Source: Pectinophora gossypiella (taxonomy: Eukaryota > Arthropoda > Insecta > Lepidoptera > Gelechiidae). Taken from it: a stretch of 64,000 bases of DNA. Below are positions 46,602 to 56,600 of this stretch, in pieces (the first letter of the stretch is position 1; every line of letters starts with the position of its first letter). A program made the position numbers and the translations under genes. The stretch spans positions 1,853,001 through 1,917,000 of the forward strand of contig NC_065423.1 in assembly GCF_024362695.1 (NCBI RefSeq). Direction: 5' to 3'. The notes beneath the pieces were generated by a model, which saw only the letters and a list, made by a program, of their open reading frames with translations, was not told the origin of the DNA and did no database searches.

Positions 46602-47205
46602 CATCATCATCATCATTAATTTATGAGCCACGCTCTTGTCGGTGCAGCATTTTCCATTCCAGTCTATCAAAGGCCAATTCCTTGACGTCCCTATAAGACA
46701 CGACGTTAACCTTTTCTTTAATCTGTTCCATGTAAGCTCTTCTTGGTCTTCCCCTTCCTCTCTTTCCTTCTATGATGTTTTTAATAAATTCGTCATGTCT
46801 TATTAGGTGTCCAATCATCTTGCCTCTTCTCAATCCTCAATAATCTCAATAATTCAATCCTTCTCAGTATTTGTCTCAATAATTCTCAGTATTTGTCTCT
46901 TTTCCCTTACTCTTACTAGCACTTCCTCATTTGTAACCCTTTCTGTCCAACTTATTCTTTCCATCCTCCTCCAACACCACATTTCAAAGGCCTCGAGTCT
47001 CTCGCTGTCCTTCTGTGTCAGTGTCCAAGTTTCACATCCATAGAGGGCTATACTCCATACGAAAGTTTTGACACATCTTTTTCTGATTGCTTTGGCAATC
47101 TTAGCCTTAAATATGCACCCTTTGTTATGGAAAGCTTGTTTTGCGATTGCTATTCTGGTTTTAACGTCTAAAGTACATCTTGAGTCATTCGTTATTACCA
47201 CATAC
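46602..47205 (-). pseudogene. RTE-like LINE, 3' end with (GAT)n tail
   Basis: These are two minus-strand frames of one LINE C-terminus, split by a frameshift near 46840. The upstream part (47201-46854) has LYGCETWTLT and FEMWCWRRMERISW, typical of lepidopteran endonuclease-reverse transcriptase ends. The downstream part (46833-46621) has KRGRGRPRRAYMEQIKEKV and LHRQERGS. An ATCATC tract at 46602-46613 is the element's tail. Shorter copies: 3766-4012, 31010-31085, 40545-40605, 53128-53255, 55665-55740 and 57240-57330. Confidence 0.8.
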
Positions 47206-47459
47206 CGTTATAATAATGGCCCCGTTTCCTGCAGACACCTCCTAATTTTACTTAAAGTTGTACCAATCATTTTCTAATTCGTCGAAAAGGAAAGGGACGA
47301 ATGATTGACAACTGTTTTAAAATTAAGAATAACCCTGGCGAATAAAGTAGGCATCTCGCTGATATGCATACCGTTTCACGTGAGCTGGCAACTTAATTCT
47401 GTCGGGTTATTGGCCAATGACTGATGAGGAAATCAGTTTGTGATCCCTAATTTGATTAA

Positions 47460-47660
47460 GACATTACCATGGTGATCACCCGAGTAATCGTTACATGAGC
47501 CATGTCAGGGGCCTTTGGTGGCTCAATCATAACCCTGACACCAGGGTTGATGAGGTTAGTATTCTACCTCACAACCCATACGAGAGAAGAAGATGGCGGC
47601 TCAATATCAACTCTGACACCAGGGTTGCTAAGGTTGGTAGTTCGTAATCCACCTCACAAC
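47460..47660 (+). mobile_element. SINE tail, partly duplicated
   Basis: The SINE tail 'ccatgtcaggggcctttggt' and 'ctgacaccagggttgatgag' is followed at 47595 by a second partial copy of the same tail. The tRNA head is missing. It pairs with 34750-34945 in unit A. Confidence 0.6.
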
Positions 47661-50600
47661 ACAACCCACACGGTAAAAGAAAACCGGACTATTCGTACGG
47701 AACCGTCATATAGCACAGACCTACTCACATTTTATTTCTTTGCGCTTTTTTTATTGGAAGCTTAGAATCTACCCTCCCATTTTATTTGTACAGACGACAT
47801 TTATCGTTAAATACATACATAGCGGTCATACGCATAACTCTCCTTTTTGTTTCATCGCAGTCGGATGAAAAGATCATTTTCTTCATGGAAATTTATTATG
47901 TAAACTTCTTACTTATATGGAAAGGTTTAAAATAAAAAAGTACACAAAATAATTCAAAAAAATACATTTATTGAGATTCCTATTTTAAGATTCCGTCATA
48001 CATTATTATCACTCAAATATTGAGTAACTTCTTAGCCTAGCATAAAAAATAATCATAAAACCTTTTCATAGGAATGTCTTAAAAAATCCTACTTAAAATT
48101 ATTTTATCGTCTTTAGAGACTCGTTAGAATAAAAAATAATATCAACGTTGATTCGAAGATTTTTACAGGGCGCCATTTTCTTTTTCACTTTTGAAATTTG
48201 ACAGCTGTTAGAACTTTCATTAGTTTAGGTATAATCGTACAATAATGTACTTAGCAGCCTTCTTTAAGCTTGTCAAAAACTTACAAGTCAGACTTCCCTA
48301 CATAAAAGGGATGGATTTAGTCTCTATATAGATACCTAGTTATTATTCAAATGGGACTCTTTGCTTAACCACGATAAAAAATATGTTGTTATTTGCTTAA
48401 AGATATGAGAGTGAGAAAAATAGAGATACATTTCATAAAACCCGATTTGAGATGAACAACCACTGGGTCATCATGGGATGACTTAAATCTTAAGTTTACA
48501 CCTTGAAAATTCGCGCGGAAAATTTTAACGTATGAGCAAGTATAAGAGCGTTCTCGCTAAAACGTCACGCGGATTTTGTGTGATTATTATTAACGCTCTA
48601 AATAAAATTTATTCTCTCTTCGCATCTTTTTTTATCGAGCTTAGAACAGTGGTTTCCAATAGGCTATTTTGCACCCTAGTTATAGAATAAGCAATAATAC
48701 TACGTATAGAACGGCAACTCTCCGCTCCCCACCACCGTCTCACACTGATCAATATTTAAAAGTTAGCGTCCCAAAATTATTTTTGGTCAATGTGTCGGTA
48801 GTTCGATTTTTTTTAAAATTAAGACTTGAAGGTAAGTTGTTTACATTATACTAAAACATCAACGTTATGCAGTTAGTAGTTTAATTGATATTCCATTTCA
48901 AAGTTATCTCGAAAGCAAAATTATTATAATAAGACCGATTTATTTTTGTTTTACGCTCCTATTCAAGTTAAGTTGGTTAAGATATGAGTGTAAACTGTGA
49001 ATTGAAAAAAATGGTGCACATTAAGGAAGGTCTGTACTTTTTATTAGTATGAAAATAAAATGTAAAATAGATCGATTTCTATTATAAAAAAAAATTATAG
49101 TATAAAGTACTGATTTTTCCTAACTTTTTAAAGTTTAAATTGTGTTACGTTTAAAAATACAAATTAGTACACTATCATTTTGATTCCATTATATAGCAGG
49201 GACTATTAGCTATATAAAAATATGTATTTTTTTTGCGGTGATTGCCGGTTTCTGTAGTAAAGTTTCTTTTTTAGGTAATGGTGCCTCAATCAAAAATATT
49301 GATTTATTTAATATTTTGTCAATGAATCGACCAGTAAAGCCGCTATCAAAAGACAATAAAGATAAACTACTTAACTATATTTTGGAGACATTAGAAGTAT
49401 CTAAATTGCATACTACAAGCACGGACGGTCTTCAAAATGTTATTAACACCTTCACTGTAGCAACATCCAGATTTTGGCAAAAATGTTCTCGAAATATTAT
49501 TAGATTCCGAAATCAAAATAAAAAATGGCTTGAACAAACAGTAATCACCTCTGGTGGGCAAGAAAGTGCACCTTCTATGTCTACATTAAGAGAAGTAGGA
49601 CGTCCAAAAAAGAGCTTTTGTGACCTGTCTGCTAAAACTAAACGTAGAAGGTTACATGAAGAGATGAAATCGAAAAGTAAAGAAGAACTCTGTCTTGCTG
49701 CTTCGATGAAGTTACACTCAGAAGGAAACCGGAGTGCCGCTTCACTTGTCCAGGACATATCTACCTCACCCGACAAAGCCCAGATTGTCAAAGAAATCGG
49801 TAAAACGCAGGACAACTGTATATCTTATTCATGTCAAGAAGCTTTGTCGTTATTTACTGAATTAAAATTAACCCGCCATCAATACATTGCATTAAGGGCA
49901 TCTGCCATCCGTAAAAACTTACGAAACTTGTTTCCTCCTTACTACAAGATTATTGAAGAAAAAAAGAAGTGTTATCCAAAAAGAATTACTATTACAGAAA
50001 AGTCAGCGGAGATTCCCCTACAAGATCTTATCGATCACACGGTTTCGCGTATTTTAACACATCAATCGGAAGTTTTGAAAAATGATGACTCAAGTTTAAG
50101 AATGACATTCAAGTGGGGTGCTGATGGCAGTGGAAGTCAAAAAACCTTTAAGCAGGCATTCCAATCAGTTGATTCGGATGATTCTTACTTATTTATGAGT
50201 TCATTAGTTCCAATTCAGTTAAAATCGATAAATGATCGTGAAAAAGTATATTGGCAAAACCCACGCCCAAATTCCGTGCGATATTGCAGACCCATTAGAA
50301 TGCAATTTGTTAAAGAAACAGATTCGGTAATTAAAGACGAGTTTACCTATATTGACACACAGATTGAAAAGTTATTGCCATCAAGAGTAGAAATTAATGG
50401 CACTTTTTTTACAATTCACCATAGTCTAGTTAAAACAATGGTAGACGGAAAAGTATGTAACACTCTATCTATGAACAGATCTACCCAAAAGTGTTATATA
50501 TGTAAAGCGTCTTCATCACAGTTCAATGACATCGAAGCAGTACAATCAAGATCATATAATCCTGAGAGTTTGAATTTTGGGTTGTCATCATTACACGCAT

Positions 50601-50920
50601 ATATTCGGTTTTACGAGTGCCTGTTACATATATCATATAAAATACCGATACAAAATAAGCAAGCACGCGGAGAAGAAAACAAAAAAATTGTCGCAGACCG
50701 AAAAAAACATATACAAACTGAATTTAGAGAACAACTCGGGTTATTGATTGATATTCCTAAACCTGGATTCGGTAACACCAATGACGGCAACACGGCCAGA
50801 CGCTTCTTTGCAAACCCTGAGATTACGTCAACTATTACAGGCATAAATAAAACTATAATAGAAAGATTTAGTGTCATTTTAAAAACGTTGAACTGTCCCT
50901 ACAAAATTAACAGTGAAAAA

Positions 50921-52521
50921 GGGTATAGCGAGGTAAGGAAGACGAAATGGCCCCCATGGCCTATGACGGAATTATCATTTGTATTGGTATTGGCACTCTA
51001 AAAGAATACGAAATGTAAGGTCGTTGACCCCTGACCTTGACCTGTCTTTGAGATATTCGAGAAAGCTCGTACGCGCGCCGAGTTTTTTCAAAATTTTTTT
51101 TCCGAAAAACTATAAAAGCTAGAAGGATGGGACCAATTGCGTATAATTAGGGATACTTTGAAAAATATTCTGTATTTTTTTTCAGAGTTCTGGTGAAATG
51201 ACAACTGTGCAAAATAATTAAACAAAATATAAATATATTTTTTTAGTACTGTTCTATTATGTTTACCGCGCCAAAAAAAATATATAATACTCTTTGATTT
51301 ATATACTTACACCACACAAAAACTGATCAAAATCAAAGAGGCGCTTCTTGAGTAATTATGAATTTACTTAGTGTGCGTACGGCTGGTAGGAACTAATTAA
51401 AGAGGTCGTTTTTAGATTAATTATTATAATTACATGTTAAACAGAATTTTAATCATCATCATCACTATTTTCATTTATTACAACATTGATTGCATCATTT
51501 GAAAATATTTTCGACAGAATTTCAGCAGGACGTAAAATGCGAGATAGATATCTCGCATGAGCTAAATAATATAATTATTACACTTGCGATATATGAAAAT
51601 CGACTTGCGAAAATCGTATTTTGGGCAAAAGAAAACCCATTTATGCAAACTGTTTACAATCTGTACTACGAACGGGTTTATAGTTGATTTTGCTGGGCCA
51701 ATTTATGGTACGGAAAATGATGCCACTATTATGAAGAAAGTGCTACAGGATGCTAAACTTAAAACTCTAGTTCGTAGTACAAATTGTAAACGGTTTGCAT
51801 AAATGGGTTTTCTTTTGCCCAAAATACGATTTTCGCAAGTCGATTTTCATATGCCGCAAGTGTAATAATTATATTACTTAGCTCATGCGAGATATCTATC
51901 TCGCATTTTACGTCCTGCTGAAATTCTGTCGAAAATATTTTCAAATGATGCAGTCAATGTTGTAATAAATGAAAACAGTGATGATGATGATTAAAATTAT
52001 GTTTAACATGTAATTATAATAATTAATCTAAAAACGACCTCTTTAATTAGTTCCTACCAGCCGTACGCACACTAAGTAAATTCATAATTACTCAAGAAGC
52101 GCCTCTTTGATTTTGATCAGTTTTTGTGTGGTGTAAGTATATAAATCAAAGAGTATTATATATTTTTTTTGGCGTGGTAAACATAATAGAACAGTACTAA
52201 AAAAATATATTTATATTTTGTTTAATTATTTTGGACAGTTGTCATTTCACCAGAACTCTGAAAAAAATTCAGAATATTTTTCAAAGTATCCCTAATTATA
52301 CGCAATTGGTCCCATCCTTCTAGCTTTTATAGTTTTTCGGAAAAAAAATTTTGAAAAAACTCGGCGCGCGTACGAACTTTCTCGAATATCTCAAAGACAG
52401 GTCAAGGTCAGGGGTCAACGACCTTACATTTCGTATTCTTTTAGAGTGCCAATACCAGTACAAATGAAAATTCCGTCATGGGCCATGGGGGCCATTTCGT
52501 CTTCCTTACCTCGCTATACCC
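50921..52521. mobile_element. 1601-bp near-perfect palindrome from a DDE transposon
   Basis: Arms 50921-51673 and 51770-52521 are inverted copies of ~752 bases with only scattered mismatches, around a 96-base centre. The ends read GGGTATAGCGAGG inward. The centre and adjacent left arm encode part of a DDE_Tnp_4-like transposase (SYFGQKKTHLCKLFTICTTN, then GFIVDFAGPIYG and NDATIM). Each arm carries the likely C-terminus of that protein (LARAEILSK-like region ending in ENSDDDD and TAA; plus-strand stop near 51993). The element thus looks like a 3' half joined to its own inverted copy. It sits between AAAAA and TTTG with no target duplication. Confidence 0.85.
51584..51790 (+). pseudogene. DDE_Tnp_4-like transposase fragment in the palindrome centre
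   Basis: The plus-strand frame reads YMKIDLRKSYFGQKKTHLCK, then FTICTTNGFIVDFAGPIYG and ENDATIMKKVL. This resembles the second catalytic Asp block of arthropod DDE transposases of the PIF/Harbinger-like DDE_Tnp_4 group. The frame ends where the right arm begins, because the arm is an inverted copy of the left. The remainder of the transposase, including the first catalytic Asp region, is absent. Assigned by motif memory, so family level only. Confidence 0.65.
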
Positions 52522-53042
52522 TTTGCGCGATATGCAAAAGAAACTGCTGCGCTTTATATTGATTTATACAGGTGGTATCCTATGACTCCAACAGTCCATA
52601 AGATTCTCATACATGGCAAGGATATAATCGAAAACTTTTTGTTACCAATTGGTATGCTTGGAGAAGACGCACAGGAAAGTCGCCACAAAGACGTCAGATA
52701 TTATAGAGAGCATAATACAAGGAAAATGACCAGGTCTGAAACTAATGAAGATCTAATGAAAATTTTGCTCATATCTTCAGACCCTGTAATATCTAACATC
52801 AGAATATTACCCGTAAAACAAAAACATATAATGCCAATTGAGGTACTAAATCTTTTACAAGAACCAGAAATTGTGTTAGATGAGGAGTGATTAAAAAAGG
52901 GTACAAAATATTAATTACCTAGTTAAATTATGTGAAAACCTTTTTTTTTACTATTTACTGTTATAAATATACTTTTGATTCACGATTACAATATTTAATA
53001 ATTTCGTCCCCCTAAATGTTCGAAATTGATCACTGTGCGTCT

Positions 53043-53665
53043 GAGCTAAATTTACCGAACATAGTTCAGTCTTGAATCGTGAAGGCTACGCACGAACCGC
53101 TGTCTTTATCAGTTTAAGTCATCACTAATTTAAGAGCCACGCTCTTGTCGGTGTTTCTCCATTCTTGTCTATCAAAGACCAATTCCTTCACTTCCTTATA
53201 AGACACGACGTTCGCCTTCTCTTTAATGTGTTCCATGTAAGCTTTTCTTGGTCTCAGTTTAAGTATATGATCAAAATTTGAAATTAGACGCCGACGTTTT
53301 TTCGTTTGATTCGAATCTTTCGTCTCACGTAAATTGCCCGCGCTGGCCCGCTATTTTTTTTCTTTTCAAATAAAATAAGGCTTATTCAATAGAAAATTTT
53401 CGTATTAATGTTTTGTAAAAAGTAGGTACTTATCACATTTGACTAGGGCACACACCGGATACTTCATACAAACAACCTTGTTTCACACAGATACTACATA
53501 TTGACAGTATCGTACATGTGCATCTGTGTGTGTGTGATGACTGACGCCCATACGATTGAAGACTAAAGTAAGACTGAAGCGGGTGAGGTAAACCTAGCAG
53601 CTGGTGGCGAGCGGAGAGTTGCCGTTCTATACTTATTCCTTATTCTATGTCTTGTGGTAAAGCCT
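53043..53665. repeat. Repeats between Transib and the EF-hand gene
   Basis: 53043-53085 completes the ~230-bp repeat split by Transib. 53128-53255 is a minus-strand RTE LINE tail. 53445-53650 is a second, plus-strand copy of the ~230-bp repeat. No exon seen. Confidence 0.65.
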
Positions 53666-56600
53666 CTAGTACTCAATCAGGGGGCCCCAGAACATTCTGG
53701 AAGCTCTGGTCTCGTCTTCTTTGAAGAAGAACTCCTTGCCAAGCTTCACGAACTCTTTCAGGGATAGTTTTCCATCCTGTAACAAAGAACAAATGCATTT
53801 TTAATAACTTTTTCTATGGAACTTACTTGAGGGCCAACCATATCTGAGTGTGGCCAAGTGACTTGTAGGGCAAATCGACAAATTTTTATTTATTTTATTT
53901 TTTATTCAAGCCGGGACGAGCGTATTAACCATTTCACCACCGGGTCCACCTTCTGTCCATGCGAAATTATTCGATCTATCTATGTAGAATAGAATAGAAT
54001 AGAAAAAGTTTATTATAAAAGAACGCCACATACAAAAAAAGACAACAACATCATATCTTTCCACTAAAACAATTACAAAAAAGCAGGATGTTTGTCGAAA
54101 TGATCATAAGGTGGTGGTGGACGTCCTGAGATAAAAGGGCTCAGCACAAGTCGCGGCGTAAACCACGACGCTGATATTATGTGGACCCTGTTGGGTGACG
54201 CACGAACATCGTGTTCCATAAACATGTATTAATGGTATATATAACATAACATACATAAACTGCCTATATACGTCCCACTGCTGGGCACAGGCCTTCCCTC
54301 AATCAACTGGAGGGGGTATGGAGCATACTCCACCACGCTGCTCCAATGCGGGTTGGTGGAGGTGTTTTTACGGCTAATAACCGGGACCAAGGGCTTAGCG
54401 TGCCCTCCGAAGCACGGAATCATCTTACTTTTTCGGACAATCAGGTGATTCAAGCCTGAAAAGTCCTTACCAAACAAAGGACAGTCTCACAAAGTGATTT
54501 CGACAATGTCCCCATCGGGAATCGAACCCGGACCTCCAGATCGTGAGCCTAACGCTCTAACCACCGTCTAATGGTATATATACATTATAATATATACCAA
54601 ATTATTTTAATAGAATTAAAGTGTACATAGACAAATATTATCGCAAAGATGTATACGTAAATACTTAAGGTTAGAATAAAAAATAAAGTATGTATCATGT
54701 TTTCTCTTTGTGAGTTCCCATAAGCACGTGTGTGCTATAAAAACAAAAATCCCTTAAATACATTGCTCCTTTAGATGCCCTACTTTATATTGGGCAATTC
54801 ATTACATCGGCGAAATGACGACATGACGGCATAAAGGAGTGGAATTCTTTGCCGTCTTCTGTATTTCCGAACGCATATAACCCGGGTGCTTTCAAGGCCA
54901 GACTGAACAGGCACCTTCTGGGCGAGTTAGCTTCATCTTAGGCCTCGTCAATGCCTTCGGGCAAGTCTACCCATTAAAGGTAAAAAAATATATTATGATC
55001 TGCCCAGATTAAAAATCCACACACGACATATACATGGTGTTAGTGACATCGTAACGAATACTGAAGGGGATGATTCAGACCATGGTTCTGGGTTAATATC
55101 AAGTGGATTTCTTTTGATATCAACTCGGAACAATGGTCTGAATCATCGCTCAAAGTTTTCGTTACGATGTCACTAACACCCTGTATACGAAAGCAAAGCT
55201 GGCCTGATTGTCCGCCGTAGTATTAAATGAACTATTTTATTTTATATTTATTTGTATTTATTTATTGTATAGTTGTAACTGCATACAGACAATCTTTCTT
55301 GATATAACATCATTTATCATCGAATTCAAATTCAAAAATATTTTTATTCAGTTGGTAACATAGTTACACTTTGAATCGTAAATTTTTACATAACGAACGT
55401 CTTATCCGCCTAAAACTATTGCAGCTTCTCACACCCTGTATACCCGGGGAAAAGAAGCTGCAAGAAAAACCTCGGCACAGGGCCCTAGACGTTCTTTAAA
55501 ACATAAAATATTGTTATACAATTGAGTAATTTAGTTACCTAATATCAGTTCTCAGACGGGTAATCCCATGCATTCATATCTTCTAAATAATCACTAACCT
55601 AGCCTTTTTAGCAAAGTTTCTGTTTAACTACTGTCTTAAAACAGTTGATGTTATGTTAGTTTAAGAGCCACGCTCTTTTCGGTGTAGCATTCTCCATTAT
55701 TGTCTATCAAAGGCCAATTCTTTCTCTTCCTTTGAAAGATTCCTCCTTGTTATTTATAAAGTACTTAATATCCTCATTTTGTAAATTGAATTATGTAATT
55801 TAAAAACATAAACGTACCCCGTTCTTATCGATGACAGCGAAGGCTACAGCTGCATGTTCGTTATCGAGACCCAGGCACTGGAAGAACAGCTTGAACTCAT
55901 GCACAGATATGAAGCCGGAGTTATCCTTGTCCACCGCCTGATAACAAAATAATACGGTTACTACTTCCTGATGTAAGTAAGTAGTCGTTACACGAGCCAT
56001 GTCATGAGCCTATGGCGGCTCAATAGTAACCCTGACACCAGGTTTGATGAGGTTGGTACTCCACCTCACATACCTAACCCACACGATAGAAGATAAAATA
56101 ATCACATTAATACTCAGATACAGATTTTTGTGGAGCGCGCAGCCCACTAAGGTCGATAGATTCTTTCAATCCTGACACACGGCGACGCCTTGAGCCAAGG
56201 TTCGCACTCAACTGGACAACCTCAGGTCTATATGGTGGTAAATTTTGTATCGGGTGAAAGCCCTCAGCACCCCGCTTTGTCCGGCCAAGTTATTGCCATT
56301 TGTACAATAAGTCACGTCGGTAAATCGGACCTCATCTGTCGAGTCTAATGTGAGTAGGCAGTACCTACAAGGTACATTTAAATTTTGTATCTGCATTACC
56401 GAATTCCAAGAGTGTGTTCTAAGTATACAAAATTTCAACGATTAGTGAAAGTGAAGGAAGCAAGAAAATGGATCAGGATCGAAGCATATGGGATATAGGT
56501 GTAAGTTTCTGCACTTATGTGAAATTCTCACCTTAAACAAGTAAGGCAGCCAGCGATGGGCCTTCTTCTTCAAGGTCTTATCGTTGAGCACGTGGTTCAT

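Larger units (their letters stand above)
35640..48310. repeat. Tandem segmental duplication, unit B (unit A is 13815-35613)
   Basis: Unit B repeats unit A in the same order and orientation: the last three Nup88 exons and 3' flank (35680-37570), the odorant receptor (37850-41406), and the flanking repeats (44190-44750, 46115-48310). The right ends pair at 'gcagccttctt..acttccctacata' (35560-35610 and 48250-48305). The A/B junction lies at about 35613-35645. Unit A later gained the 9.5-kb retrotransposon; unit B gained LINE remnants. Confidence 0.87.
48984..52890 (+). pseudogene. Transib transposase (RAG1 catalytic core family), split by an insertion
   Basis: This family cuts and pastes Transib transposons and gave rise to the RAG1 recombinase. 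The first segment is open from 49238 (GTG, probably not the real start) to 50920. The second runs from 52522 to the stop at 52888-52890. Together they give about 680 codons in one frame. Blocks in order: KWGADGSG (first catalytic Asp region), VYWQNPRPNSVRYCRPIRM, TMVDGKVCN, the Cys pair CYICK (RAG1 ZnC2), LHAYIRFYECLLHISY (block of the second Asp), NDGNTARRFF, the His pair VHKILIHG (RAG1 ZnH2), and LGEDAQESRHK (terminal Glu). A short first exon, 48984-49029 (MSVNCELKK), spliced to 49274, fits in phase but has a weak donor. The palindrome brings an early stop, so this copy is inactive unless excised. Confidence 0.88.
48741..53037 (+). mobile_element. Transib DNA transposon (RAG1-related), interrupted
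   Basis: The left terminus is CACACTGATCAAT and the right terminus is ATTGATCACTGTG, inverted copies with one mismatch over 13 bases. The 5-bp target duplication CGTCT lies at 48736-48740 and 53038-53042. Transib elements make 5-bp GC-rich duplications, and their ends resemble V(D)J recombination signals; the right heptamer here is exactly CACAGTG inward. The body encodes a Transib transposase (49238-50920 and 52522-52890) split by a 1601-bp palindrome. The host site is a copy of the ~230-bp repeat seen at 9115. Confidence 0.92.

Noticed and set aside
49238..49273. GTG start of the Transib frame
   Set aside because: GTG is an unlikely eukaryotic start, and a TTTTTTAG acceptor ends at 49273. 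A short upstream exon at 48984-49029, or the ATG near 49321, is more likely.
50921..52521. Palindrome as a Helitron (inserts between A and T without target duplication)
   Set aside because: It has long inverted arms and no Helitron TC start or CTRR end. The coding remnant is a DDE transposase, not Rep/helicase.
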